A stretch of 64,000 nt of DNA, taken from Hydractinia symbiolongicarpus. Its lineage: Eukaryota; Cnidaria; Hydrozoa; Anthoathecata; Hydractiniidae. The DNA is taken from assembly GCF_029227915.1 (NCBI RefSeq), contig NC_079879.1, forward strand, positions 10,230,001-10,294,000. Reading direction: 5' to 3'. The translations under genes were made by a program, and so were the position numbers. Each line of letters opens with the position of its first letter. Position 1 is the stretch's first letter. The notes under the pieces were generated by a model. That model searched no databases. It was not told where the DNA came from and was given only the letters and a program-made list of their open reading frames with translations. Of the stretch, positions 1 through 12,331 are shown piece after piece.

Positions 1-42
1 GTTCTGTAAAACTTTGTCTTTTCTTCAAAAAAATTGTATTTG

Positions 43-63
43 TTAAGCAATCATCATCTTTAG
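43..63 (+). promoter_or_regulatory. 3' splice acceptor just upstream of the transporter start codon
   Basis: A pyrimidine-rich stretch ending in TTTAG at 59-63 lies 20 bases before the ATG at 83. It could be the end of a 5'-UTR intron, the acceptor of a coding exon outside the window, or a spliced-leader trans-splice site as used in hydrozoans. The sequence alone does not separate these. Confidence 0.4.
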
Positions 64-82
64 GTTGCGATACGGAGGTGAT

Positions 83-3000
83 ATGGACTTCTCGGAAAAA
101 ATTAAAGAGATAGTATATGGTGACCAGATGACACCTTTACCAGCTGGAATTACAGCTGTGTTGTTTATCATGCTAGTAAGTTATTTATTTACAGTCCAGT
201 TACAACTATGTATAGTTTACATGTCAAAACGAAAAACATGGAATACACCTTTCCCGAATGAGTTTTCTTTGATGTAGATACCACTGCTATTTCTCAAATT
301 TGTCAAACAAAATATAAATGTGATTTTGGAATCCTCGCCTGAAACCTGATAAAATGTGAAATATTTAGATTCACCCAGCAAACAAAAACCTGCTAAAACA
401 GTTATTTTTAATTTTGTACTAATTGACCTCTGCTTGAAACAGAAGCTTATTAGTACAGGTAGAAAATTAAAAAGATTTATACCGTAAAAGACATTAGTTT
501 ACATTATAATACCCGTATACGTCTGTCTGTCTGTCGCGCAAAATGGTACCGCAAGTAGCGAGGGGGACGCAATGTGGTATAAGGCAACAAGTATAATTTA
601 GCAGGTGGTAAACATCATGCAGTTTCGCCACTGTTACCTTGACTCCCCGTTACAAAACACAATAGGAAATGCTCTTATAACAACTGATTTTGTCAATTTA
701 GCTCATTGGATCTATGACAGTAACGATGGTATTCTCCTTTCTTCCACAATTAATCAAAGTAAGACGTCAGTACCCTTTTATACTAGCTGTTGCAGACTTA
801 ATACCATAATCAAATGATGTTATTCTTTTGTAGTCGTTTGGTGTATCAGAGGTGGATACAGGTGGGTTGAACTTGTAATTTTTTTTGCTTACATTTTTGT
901 TCATTTTCACAACAACAAAATGTGTCATGCAATGAGTACTAGCTGATATAAAAAAGCCCTTGTAGATTACCGGACATTACATTTTTTATTTTATTAAGGT
1001 CGCTATGCTGGTATTATTGGTTCATCTTTGTTTGCTGGTCGTGTGTTATCGAGGCAAGTGTTACAGCTAAATTAATAAAAGCAAAAAAGTAGAATATTAG
1101 CGGCAGGGGGCACATTTTCATGCGCGTGCTATGCAATAATCCTCCATTGTACGCGCATGACGAATATTGCTTGTGGCTCATACCTACTTTTTACTGCGAT
1201 GGAGCAAAAAAATGTTGCATAGAGCAAAAATTTTGCTTCACGATTTCGGGGACAAAATAGATGTGAATCTATTTTGTGCCTGTGCTCCGGGGACAAAATT
1301 TGATGAATAGTTTGTTGCATCGCAAATGCTGCTCGTGTCGTCACCTTCGTCAACATGTCCTGGGACAATATTATTTGTTGTGGCGCATTTGTGCCCCGTG
1401 TCCCCATATCATGCAACAAATATTTTGTAGAACCATTTGAGGCATAGTGTCATTAGCCAATGAAAATGCAAGAAACTGGTAACATTGCTTTTCTTGAGAA
1501 GTCGAACATCAAATGAAAAAATAGGGAGAAAACCAAAAATATCTGACGAAAAGAAAAAGATATCCGATGAGGAAAAGACAATTTTAATCGACTTTTATAA
1601 AACAGATTCTGCGTTATAGGATAATAATGATGTAAGCTTCAAAAGTAAAAACACAAAATGTTCATCTGTGCATACAGCCCTGATAACCTCGAAAAAACAT
1701 TCCACTTTCCCCACATCCATGCTTCGGGAGGTGGAAACATCTAAATTTAAGACTATTCTGCGGCAAATAAGAAGTGGCGCTACGAGAAACATTTTCATGC
1801 GCATGCTATAGGAATTGTTGCATGGCGCGGGCGTGAAAATATCCCTCGTGTCCGCTTACTTTAAGATAAACATATGATTTGTATATTAGCTACGCATTTT
1901 TAATAGTTGAAAGCAAATACAGCTTCCAAATGTAACACGTGACCTATCGTTTTATCGCGTTACCATGATTATTTTCTTCTGGTAAACACGTGACAAACTT
2001 ATAAAGCATGCTTACCGTATAGTTGATTTCATCACAGTGTGTGAAGGGTTGTTATGGCTGTGTAACTTACAATGTCTTTCTAATACTAATTCTTCAATTA
2101 GCTAAATAAATGCCTAAATACCTAGATAAATGCCCAACTAGCTACAGATGAAGCAGGTTATTATTTATAATTTACGTCCATCAACTAGTTTAATACACTT
2201 ATTTAGGTCTTAACTTTTACATTAAAATTTTAAGGATTACCAAACCAGTATATGTAATGGTTTTTATAACAGCAGAAAAATACATTTGTAAAGTTTTCTT
2301 CTTTTTATAGCATGCTATGGGGATATTTAGCTGACATAAAAAGCAAAAAAATGACCACTATTGCATCTGCCACAACTTTGTCCTTTGCTACGCTGGCTTT
2401 TGGATTTAGCTCACACTTCAATTGGGCGTTAATAGCGCGACTGTTACAAGGTTGCTTCATGGGTAATTTATTCTTTTTTTGATTTTAAAAATTCTTATTG
2501 CTACATGTATATACAAACGCAGAACGTAGGGCTAGAGCACTTTTTACACGTTGCGAAAATCTTCTCTATCTATATTATAATACCCGTATACGTCTGTCTA
2601 TCTGTCTGTCTGTCTGTCTGCCTGTCACGCAAAATGGTAGCTTAGCTGCGCAATAGCGAGAAGCACGCAATGCGGTATAAAAAGGACGGGCGAACCCGTG
2701 GATTTTCCAGCGGCTAACGACTAGTTCTAAATATTTTTTTAGGAATTAATGTGGTAATCAAGGCTTTCATGGCTGACATTTGTGATGACACTAATCAAGT
2801 AAAATATTTTTGTTGCAAAGCTAGAACTACATGGTTTTTTTAAAAAAAAATGGAATTGTATTGTTTTTAATTTTTAAAGTCACATTTACCATTTGTCACA
2901 CTCCCGAATGCGTAAACTATAATAAGCCACTCAAAATAGTAGTATATAATACGATTGTTCAATATAAAGTTAATTTTACAAGAAAAGCGTGTTTGTTCTC

Positions 3001-6000
3001 TTTGCAAGGTAAAGCTCTCTGTCTTCTCGCGTGACAACACATCCTTTATTACAGCACTGATACATCATTAAATTGATGTGTTAATCTTCAACTTCATCCG
3101 GCATTGAAAATTCCTGCTTTGATAGCATTATTAGAATAAAAAAACACCTAAATTTTTTGACTTCTACTAATAAAGGTTGTTTTTAGCTTAAGTAGAACAA
3201 AATTTAACGTGTAGAAGCTTCTTGGTTTGTACTCATTAGTTATTTCTGCTTGGTGTATATCTCTGATCAAAAACCGAAATTTTTTTGATTATATTATTGT
3301 CAAATACATATTTTTTGAGCAATTTCTAATCAAAATCATGTCATGAATGGAAAGGAAAGACGCATTGTTTTTTTCTACTCGATACTGTTATTCAGGGATT
3401 TGGAATGACATTATTGATGTGTTCTTATTCCACTGGACTCATCCTTGGACCAAGCATTGGAGGTAGTACTTTAGTACCAAAATCGAACTGTTCTTGTTCC
3501 CCAAGAAATATGCAACAGCTTTGTTATAGCATAAACGCCGTGTAAAATATCACACATTTTGACAAACGTTACAATTATACTTTTTAGCATTTTTAGCATT
3601 TCCTGCACTTCAGTATCCAAAATTGTTTTCAAAAGGTAAGTGTTTATCTGTTTTGGAACTTCCAATAAACATCATTAAAGTTGAGTTCAGTTTTAATGGT
3701 TCGTGAACAGTTTAAAGGAAACACCAAAGCGACGATATAATACGACTAAAAAATGATGGAATAAAACAGAATTTGAATAACAAAAAGACATCATCTGAAA
3801 TGTTGTTTCTTAAACCGTCATCTTATTGTTTTGTAAAATTTTGCAAAATCTCTGTGCTAGCTTTGTTTTTTACCGTAGTGTACATTTATTAAGCAGAGCT
3901 TTTTACAATATTGTGTTATTCTCGCCTTAGAATCTTTCTTTGGTCGCTTTGCTATTCTTCTTCCTCACATTTTTGTAGTGGTTTGTTTTATCGTTGTCAT
4001 TCCTATGGCAGTTTACATCTTACCAGATGATAAGAGGTAAAGCAATTTTCTAACCATTTATAATTGAAAAGAAGGCTGCTGTATATGAAAGGTGTATGTT
4101 ATGGACAGAAATTATTTGCAAATTTTGGCCTGAATGGACTGAAATTATTTATACTTTTTTTGGGACAGTCGCTTTATTAGATGTAGCTAAATATATTACT
4201 TTGAAATGAAACGTTCTTTCTTCTGATTTACGCTTGAATTTGCGATTTTTTTTGTTCATTTAATATAGTTACAGAACCAATTCACCAAAAAAGTAATATA
4301 GAAAAAATAAGTAAAAATAAATATAATTCTTGCTCCATAAATATCAGACGAAGTCAAGCAAAGCTGTAGCAATGCTTACATTGACTTCGTCTGTTTATCT
4401 AAAAATCTATTTATAACGTGAACAAATCTTCATTGACAAAAAAACTTTTTCTATATTTCTATGCATTTACTAGCAAACAAAATAAAACTGCTCGCAAACA
4501 AAGCGTGGACCTTACTGAAAAGATTAAAGAAATTTCCCAAGATAATGGATGTGATTTAAAAGATGCGGACGAACATTATTATACAACTTCTTTCACTGAA
4601 AACGAGCAGATTTTGAACAGAAAAAGCAAGAAGAAGCAATACCTGTCTATAAATACATTAGAACACAGCACAGAAGAAAACAATTGCTACAATGGCACTC
4701 TTTTAAGGGAATCAAAGCTGGTGAAGTGTATGTAAGATTTTCTTTTTTATTTCTCCAGATGTTCAAATTATAGCTTAAAAATGACCGTACACGTCATTAT
4801 GTTCAATTACTTGGTCGTATACTGAAACAAAATAAAGTTTTATGAAGACTTGTTTCCCCAGAATAATATTTTCACTAAAACATACAACGTATTTTATTAT
4901 CTTGTCTCCATTTGTGTCTTATTTATATTTTTGAAGTATTGGCATATGACTTTAACTCTCAGATATCTAGTTTAAAGACCCTTGTATAATCCTTATTTTA
5001 TTCAGTCAAAAACCTTGTCTTCTGTCTTGTCTACTGTATGGATCTTACGCAATAATTGCCATTGGTTATGATGAACTTTTTCCAATATTTGCAGCAACAT
5101 CGAAAAAATACGGTAGGTTGAAATTTTGAATCTTTTATGAGATAAATAATCATTTATCAAGTTGCGAAACTTTCTAAAACAAACTGAAAAATGATTAAAA
5201 TGGCGCACTAACAGCAGTGAAATTTACCGACATTTACGATAAATATGTTTTATAACACTTGTAGTTAAGTTTACAGACACAGCAGAGTAATTTTTGTAGT
5301 AAAATCCTACATGTACTGTTACAGGAGGTTTCGCGTTTACTACTTCAAATATTGGTGTGTCTTTACTTGTTGTTGCAGCAGTCAGCGTTGTTTTGGAAAT
5401 ACCTTTAGCGACCAAAGTAAGTTATATTATATCTGCGGCTCCTTTATCTTTAGGACATTTATTAAAAGGCGCTGTATATTCAAAAATGAAAATTTAGAAA
5501 TATTAGAAACTGATTCAGACATCATTTGTGGAAATTTCCTTTATATGTCATTAAGTAAGGCATTAACAGCATTTATATTTTCTAAAAGTTTAATCGATGG
5601 TACGTTTGTATTACTGTAGCACGTAAAAACCCATGTGTGTTTCCTTTTTTTATATATGCACAAGTTCTGTTATCTTTACCCACAGCGTGTGGCGATATGT
5701 CTAATAAAAAAACTCATGACTGAAATACTAAACTTTAATATTCTTTTTAAATTTTGATTCTCCCCCTACCTTTAACAGGGTTTTAAAGTTCTTCGCTTCT
5801 GATTTGAAGTCTAGGAATCTAAAATTTGAATTTATATTGGAGAAATCACAAAAAGGCGATGAGAATACGGCATAATGATTGGAAGATTTAAAAAAAATTA
5901 TAATGGAGGATATACTAAACACGATTTGTAAATTCCTTCTGATAAAATTTTTTTCTGTTTAGCTAATTGCAAAGTACGGTGCAAAGAGGGTAAGGATAAA

Positions 6001-8007
6001 TAGATCAACGTAATGCAAAGAGTTATTTTTAACATGAAAGATCAACATCTGCTTGTTTTTCCAGGTCTTCATTGCATGTACAATGCTGCAGTCATTTCTG
6101 TTTCCAATGCATGTAGTATTAACACAAATTTCCAACACGTACGTATATTTAAGTCCTAAAAGCACCAGTAATACTGAAACAGCTAATCTGCAATATTCTG
6201 CCGTTTCATTTCCAGCCAATCAATTCCGTTCTTTTAAAACATTTTGTATCATATGTAGAATTTGATTTACATGACGATAGTTACTAGGGCTAAGACAGAT
6301 ATTTTTATAATATAGGACTTTATTTTGGTTTTTGCTGATTTTTACTCTAATCGTTACACGTTTATGCATTGAAGGATCATTAATAACTGTTGCTGTATTT
6401 TTAAACAATTCTGTGGAAGCTGAACTACTTGGAACAGCAAATGGTATAGGCATGACTGTCTCAGCGGTGGGAAGGTAAATGTTGTTTTGTTTTGTTTTTT
6501 TCTTGTTTTGTTTTTGTTTTGTTTCTTGTTTTTTGTTTTTTGTTGTTGTTTTTTTGTTTTTTTGTTTTTTGTTTTTTGTTGTTTATTTTTGTTGTTGTTG
6601 TTTTTTGTTTTTGTTTTTTGTTTTTTGTTCTTGTTTTTTTGTTTTGATTTTCTGACTTATTTCAAATAAAAATTTTATTTCTTAATAAAAGTTAACAAAG
6701 TGAAGAAAAATTTTAAACATGGAACTTAAATATTGTCACACCACTCTTTTCTAGACTAAATTGGAATCGAAATAAAAATCTTTGTTTCTGACTGCAATGG
6801 ATATCCAAGGATTTTATTATTAAAGCATATGTACCTTACAGGGATAAATTTTTCGGGATTTAACCCTAGATTCTACAATTGTCCCGATACTTTAAAAGCA
6901 AATATCTGGATTTTTTTTTTTTTAAATTTGGTAATTTATATTCGCATACTGTAATTCCAGTTAAATACTTTCAAGTTTGCTAGTCGTTAGGACCTACGGA
7001 AAATACGTTGTTTATAAGGTTACAGCAGACAGGATCTAATAATTTTAACTATAAAGTCCGACGAGACGTTATGAACATTGTTTCTTGGATTTAGGGAAAG
7101 TAAAATCAAAGCATATACGATGTGACCTTATCAAAGCATTTACGATTATCAACAGAGAATTCGTTTCAATTAAAAATTCAAAAGTTTTATACGTGTTGCA
7201 TACAAAACCGGCCAAAAGTATGATTTTTGTAAAGTTCATTAACAACGATCTGAAAAAGAATACGAATTTTACAAATATATCAGAACAAAAATAATGAGCA
7301 ACAAACAGAAAGTTTTTAGCTTGTCTTGTTTAAAGATATCAAACAAAACTTTGCTTATAAGGCATATCGTACATCTCCAATCTCACGTTTGTATTTATTT
7401 TAAAATTTGGCGTGAACTACCTAGGTCTACTATAATTATATGGAAGTGAAGCACATGATACAGTTTCATTTGTCCCCCCTGCCGCGAGAGTGGAATTCAT
7501 GGTTGCTTTTGCGCGAATCTTGTAGAAAACAAATCCACAAATGCAAATTGGATATTCACAGTTATTTTGTGGAAATGATTTTTTTGATTTTTTTTTGCAT
7601 AGTGCACTCTTTTTCATACTATTTTTACGATAAATTTTTTTGTGAACCCCCTTTTACGAAATACTTAGAATTAGGTCCCAAATATAATTTTATGAGACTT
7701 ATTTTTCCTTTTTACGAATATTAACCAAGCTTGCAAGTACGTGGAATGAAAAAATTAATCCTGAAAGTTTCAAAGCCTAATTTAATCATGTTATTTTTTC
7801 ATATTTAGAATGATTGCTCCATCGTTATTTGGAACTTTATTTTCTTGGTCGTTAAAAAACGTTACGAATATCGAAGAAAACAAACATCCATTTGGTTTTC
7901 CGTTCAACCAATATTTTGTGTTTTACCTTATGTCTTTTATTGGAATACTTAACGCTGTGTTTGTTGGGTCATTCCCAGATAGCATAAATTATAAGAAAAA
8001 ACTTTAG
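83..8007 (+). CDS. ZIFL-type major facilitator superfamily transporter, 16 exons
   Basis: Joined exons: 83-175, 702-758, 834-861, 999-1053, 2311-2462, 2743-2798, 3396-3462, 3588-3635, 3931-4036, 4474-4731, 5006-5112, 5325-5416, 5963-5989, 6065-6138, 6316-6474, 7809-8007. All phases agree, giving 525 aa. A membrane transporter of the 12-helix MFS fold; plant ZIFL relatives move metal chelates, potassium or auxin, but the substrate here is unknown. Seen: TPLPAG near the N-terminus, GRYAGIIGSSLFAGRVLSS, the loop-2/3 motif LWGYLADIKSKK (Lys where Arg is usual), STGLILGPSIGAFLAFPA, ALQYPKLFSKESFFGRF, and in the second half SYAIIAIGYDELFPIFA and FLNNSVEAELLGTANGIGMT. Exon 10 is an 86-residue charged insert, the usual central cytosolic loop. 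The start ATG at 83 lies 20 bases after an AG acceptor-like site. Intron 4 uses a GC donor. Family assignment is firm; upstream coding exons before the window cannot be excluded. Confidence 0.85.
503..592 (+). repeat. Partial Helitron-like repeat, 5' part
   Basis: This 5' fragment starts near TATAATACCCGTATACG, followed by (GTCT)n and CGCAAAATGGTA. It matches the start of the copies at 2569, 28534 (reverse) and 32689 (reverse). The 3' hairpin and CTAG end seen in those copies are missing. It lies in intron 1 of the transporter. Confidence 0.6.
1100..1855. mobile_element. MITE-like element with inverted ends and TTA target duplication (PIF/Harbinger-like)
   Basis: The left end (GCGGCAGGGGGCACATTTTC) and the reverse complement of the right end (GCGGACACGAGGGATATTTT) match imperfectly over about 45 bp. 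Both continue into a shared CATGCGC...GCATG stretch. The element is flanked by TTA at 1097-1099 and 1856-1858. A 3-bp TTA/TAA duplication is the habit of PIF/Harbinger elements. It has no transposase, so it is non-autonomous. It sits in intron 4 of the transporter. The superfamily call rests only on the ends and the TSD. Confidence 0.6.
2569..2724 (+). mobile_element. Short Helitron-like element
   Basis: Begins TCTATATTATAATACCCG and ends ...AACGACTAG. The flanks are A (2568) and T (2725), the A/T insertion site of Helitrons. The body has (GTCT)n, then GCAAAATGGTAGCTTAGCTGCG. A GTGGA/TCCA hairpin remnant lies just before the 3' end. No coding capacity. Its 3' end lies 18 bases before exon 6 of the transporter, inside the acceptor's pyrimidine/branch region. 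Confidence 0.55.
6481..6657 (+). repeat. T/G low-complexity tract, (GTTTT)n-like
   Basis: About 175 bases of almost pure T and G (GTTTT, GTTTTT, GTTGTT units) directly after exon 15 of the transporter. It produces an artefactual Phe/Leu/Val-rich reading frame. It is a degenerate microsatellite in intron 15. Confidence 0.9.
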
Positions 8008-9300
8008 CTGCCCCAGTGGCTATTTATTGCTTGTAGCTAGCAGTAACGGTATGTGTTAATACGTCTTACTGTAAACTCATTACCACAATCTTCTAAGTCT
8101 TTCCAAAGGCGCATATTTTTTTTTCAGCTCTATTTGTTTGTCTGCTCGAGAATCTAAATTTTGTGAAAGGACGCACTATGTAGCAAATGTGGTATTTTTT
8201 ACTGACTTTATTATGATAAGGACGAGGGCCATACACTGAAAATTGTTGAGTTGAGACGTTGCAAAGTTTTTTTATTTAAAAATAATTCTTTTTTATTTAG
8301 GAATAATATTCTTTTATAAGTACCTTTGACCTTCTCACAAATCCAAAGTAAATTTATCTTAGCTATATCACTAAAATTATAATCTTACAGGCTTGAACTT
8401 AAATGGTTGACTAAGCTATTTGGCTTAGTGATCCTCCTCTACATTTTTTGCTCAAGATTATTTTTGAAATTTCAGCGGGACTTCCCTTATTACCAGACCA
8501 TCGGAACGTTTGCTCATCACGACCACATTAGTAAACACACAAGGTACAGGCGCGAAAGCTAAACATCCACTACTGGTCAAAGTTGTGGAATGGGCTAGAC
8601 TTTCGGTCTGGCACTTGGATTCAATGCAACTTTGTCCCACATGACCATAGGGACGATGAAACGCACACGTGACACGAAAAAAATTTAAAAAAAAATGCAA
8701 AAAAAGATAGAAGAAACAGCGGACCTTTCACCCTTGATGATAAAAAGAACTTTACATGTCCTGTGGTTGGGGTTGAAATTTACGCAAACGCGCAGAGGCT
8801 CAGGGGGGGGGGACGGTCCGGAAGCAGAAAATAGAATGCAAGGCAAAACACAAGCCTGTAAAATCCTGCATCGTACCAATATAATACAGAAGCCCTATGT
8901 TTAACGTAAAAGACGAGCGTGTACTGAATTTTGTGCAGGACCCGTACTCAAATGCAAGGAGTCGGTGGACTGAGATTAAAAATTGCCACAAGATTTCTGC
9001 CAACGTTGGTCAAAACATCTGGTGAAACGTGTTCATATTATTTTAAAACTCGATTTAAAAGAGTACTACCTTATCACCAAGAGTTCTTGCCTTTTTGACA
9101 TCGAGGCCAGGCCCTAGCGTCTTTGACGTCAGGGAACAAATCTTGGGAATTGTCGTGGTCCGCGCAGCTTGTTTCTTGTTTCTTACATTAAAGCGCATCG
9201 CACCAAGTTAAGTAGTGAAGAATTTGACACAGTTCACCAGAACTACCAATTTTAGTCACCGCTTCTCAACTGTGGTTGTTAATTATGGCTTTCATCATTA
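8008..9300. other. Intergenic stretch, no gene seen
   Basis: Between the transporter stop codon and the BEL/Pao relic. Short open frames occur on both strands around 8458-9003, but they resemble no protein I know and overlap antisense. A run of ten G lies at 8803-8812. No other feature recognised. Confidence 0.5.
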
Positions 9301-10530
9301 GGTTTTTTACAATCTGATTTGTTGTATCAAGGAGCATCAGACGTTTACTTCAAGTGAGCTCAGCGAAGAGAAAATATTGTCTGCTAAATCTTCAGAAAAG
9401 GAACCAAAAATGTCGAAAGGTTCCATCATCGCAAAATGTGAAAGAACACTGCAAAAAAAAAAGATGGTATCTTGACGTATTAATCTCATTTGTTGCGAAA
9501 TTCACAGATACTGAATCTTGCTGAATCTACCTTCTGCGTTCCAGTGCTGGAGAAAGATTCACCTCTTCCATATAGTATCGTCATGGACATTCACCGGAAT
9601 GATATGACGGCAAAGCATGCTTGAATTGAATCCACATGTCATTTTGCTCTTAAGAAAGTTTCATAATTGATGAACGTTTAGTGGACAAGTTCATGAAAAG
9701 TTTTCTAAGAGATATCGATATCTTGCAAAGGGAACTTTATAAACTGCTGTGGGTCCTGTATCATGATATAATCTAACAATATCTCTTGCCTTTTACTTCA
9801 CGCAGGCATACTCACTTGATCTACATTAGCAGTGTCAATCAAGATCATGGACGAACTCAAAGACTTCTTTCGTACAAGCATTCATGAGACTCTCCTGTGA
9901 AGTTAAATTTCAAAAGCGTTTGCTTTGCGACGGAGGAAGCCAGTTGTTGAAAGGTTGCATGCGTTTTTTTTCGCGATATGAGCAGCAAGCTACATCGTGA
10001 TGTTACAGTGGAGTTTGAAGTTTTCCCAGTTCAGGGACATAATATGCATGGCAAAGTTAAACGTAAGATGAAGGAGATTAATCTGTCAAAAAAAGCTTGC
10101 TTATAATAAAAGATTGTCTTTGTTACAATGGGAGACGTTAGCTTCGATGATCGCTAATTCTATTACCAACTTGTAACTTGTTGTTGGAAGTATCAAAGCT
10201 GACTTGGAATGTGTTGATTTTATTACCCCAAATATATTACGTCTCAGCATGAAAAATAATCGTAGTCCGTCAGAACAAATACTTATCTCCGAAAATCCAT
10301 GTCGTATTTTGTTTGAAAATACAAAGATCTTTAACGCATGGTTGAATTTTGGCTACTTGTCCTGAAACAACGGATGAAATGGTTTTTCGTATTGATAATG
10401 CTAACGTTGGAGATGCGGTTTTATTTCTTATTATGACTCAGCAATATTATTCACTTACACATTCGGCATCATCACTGACCTCGAGTACAGCAACGACAAT
10501 ACAGTGAAAGAGAAAAGCGGAAGATAAAGA
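9300..10530 (+). pseudogene. Decayed BEL/Pao-type retrotransposon, integrase region
   Basis: Not translatable as one frame, but consecutive fragments in shifting frames resemble the C-terminal part of BEL/Pao polyproteins. In order: an LP-YSIV-DIH motif from the zinc-binding start of integrase (about 9560-9620), LCDGGSQLLKGC around a catalytic Asp (about 9925-9960), WETLASMIANSITNL (about 10130), GSIKADLECVDFITPN (about 10190), FENTKIFNAWLNFG (about 10312) and NVGDAVLFL (about 10400). Many stops and frameshifts separate them. It is an invertebrate genomic retroelement fossil with no functional product. I found no LTRs. Confidence 0.7.
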
Positions 10531-10631
10531 TGCAAGCGCAAGCGACGAAGTTTTTTGAAAAACATTTTGTTCGTTAAGGAGTTTGGTTACTATTCAACGT
10601 GTTGACGAAACAGACATTATGAAGGGAATTG

Positions 10632-10850
10632 GACGATATGGCTCAGTGGATTAGAGCCTGTGGCGCATCAAATGCTACAATCCCGGTTTTCACGGGGTTA
10701 ATTCGTGAAAAAGTAACATTGGTAGCGGAATCATCAATTGCTTTTTTTTCTGTTACTTTCAAGGTGTGTGCATTTCAAGTGCAATTTGTATCGTATTGCA
10801 TTCAAAATGCTAGAAGTTTGTCATACCGAATACCGAAGATACATTAACGA
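10632..10850 (+). repeat. Possible tRNA-derived SINE
   Basis: The stretch from 10635 (GGCTCAGTGGATTAGAGC) looks like a tRNA D-arm with an A box. It is followed about 50 bases on by a degenerate B-box-like segment (GGGGTTAATTCG). It does not fold as a complete tRNA by eye. Most likely an old tRNA-headed SINE downstream of the BEL relic. Confidence 0.4.
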
Positions 10851-11542
10851 AGAAGTAATATATACAACATGATTGTTAACGACGCCACCCCGAGACGATT
10901 GAAATCTATGGTATTCATCGAATGTGTGAAAAGATATTATCTAAAGAACAGGCCTTGATATTAATTTAGATTTCGAAGTCAGCAAATTTTAGTACCAGCT
11001 TAATCCTATTAGCACAACTTAGTTTAGTTAAATAGGATCATTTTGTATTTTATGGACACGTGATTAATCCGATCTTCCGATTTTTCATGTTTTACCGCAA
11101 CATCGGATAAAACAGAAATTCCGGTCATTTTTTTGAAACTTTTATATTACTGGGTTGTAGTTAACAATTTTTTAAGGATATGAAAGTGAAAAGACGCCAA
11201 AGTTAAAACACTCTTTTGTTGGCGAGTGTATGACAAACTGATGCTCTTATATGCTTGGCGTGGTTCAACTTCTCTAAATGTTGTCATTATAATGCAACAT
11301 CACAGTTGGTATTATAATTTGCTGCATGAAATGTTGTAACAGTTATTGTTATAAATATAATTAGCGTCGTTTGATACGTAGGTTGTTAACATTCAAATTT
11401 TACAAATGGAGATAAAAATAGTACTTGAAGTAATCAGATGGAATTTGGTCTTTTATTGACTATAGAAGAAATCGCGTCGACTTATGAAACAACAAAAAGG
11501 GTCGAAAGATAACACATATTTCACAGATAATATCTTTAAGAC
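10851..11542. other. Intergenic stretch, no gene seen
   Basis: AT-rich DNA between the SINE-like repeat and the left edge of the avidin duplication. I see no coding exon, RNA gene or clear repeat. Confidence 0.5.
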
Positions 11543-11580
11543 AAAAAAGTTAATACAGGAAAAAAATTTTCATTTAAATT

Positions 11581-12253
11581 TTAGAACTTGCATGTTTGAT
11601 CAGGTTTCACTCTATGAAAGTTGTCTTGTCCAATATTAGTTGATGCCCATATGGCGTTCTCCTTTTTAGCTGGCGCCGTCAAGGTCCATGTAGTGAGTAT
11701 GACTTGTTTTCCAGCTTTTAAACGATACTGTCCTGACCATGCCGCTGTAGAAGTGGAAATTTTGTCTTTGCTCTAGAATTAGAAAAATTGAAATTTATGT
11801 GTCTTTTACAGCGTTGGTGCGATTTAGCAAAAATTCACTCATATTTGTCTATGAACGGCACAACCAAAATTAATTTAATAACAAATGTATTTAGTGTATC
11901 TACCGTGTAGGTCACAACCCATCCAATTGAGGTTGGTGTACCAAGCCCAACGAGTCCCACTAAATCAAATGTCGGGCGTTTCAAAGGATAGCGACTCACT
12001 GCTGTACAATACTTCCCGACCAAATTTCTTCCTTTTTGTTTAATAACCATTGTTGATCCGAGTTCATTCTTCCATGTTCCTGCAATCGCTGGTGCGTCTA
12101 TAATGTCAACTATAGTTATAAAACAAATTTTCTGAATCTTGGTTTTATTCTTTAATTTATAATAAATTTCTTACTGAGTGTGTTGTTTGCTTTCTGTCCA
12201 AGCGCACACACGCTTAAAACAAGAACAAGAAAGATGTTTAACTTGGACATCAT
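11581..12253 (-). CDS. Avidin-family biotin-binding protein, copy A
   Basis: Exons (minus strand): 12175-12253, 11904-12097, 11581-11772; 154 aa. Residues 1 to about 20 are a signal peptide (hydrophobic LNIFLVLVLSVCALG), so the protein should be secreted. The rest is one avidin/streptavidin beta-barrel, which binds biotin as a tetramer or dimer. Seen against known biotin contacts: N37 and S41 (WKNELGS), Y56 and T58 (GKYCTAV), S99, W103 (AAWSGQY), W120 (LTTW), W133 (NAIWAST) and D141 (GQDNF). Two contacts differ: Tyr90 replaces the Trp equivalent to streptavidin W79, and Ala101 stands where T90 would be. C57 and C152 are the only cysteines in the barrel. A TATA box lies 79 bases upstream. Its translation is identical to copy B. 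Biotin affinity is unproven. Confidence 0.9.
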
Positions 12254-12331
12254 GTAGATTTTCTGTTTTCTTCAGATCAACTTTCTAAGTAAATGACGGT
12301 AAAGAATTTACTCTAAAGACAATCCGACCCG

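Noticed and set aside
6487-6669. Plus-strand Phe/Leu/Val-only frame
   Set aside because: Translation of a (GTTTT)n low-complexity tract.
8695-9003. Small open frames on both strands around a G-run
   Set aside because: Mutually antisense, no recognisable protein, no splice or start support.
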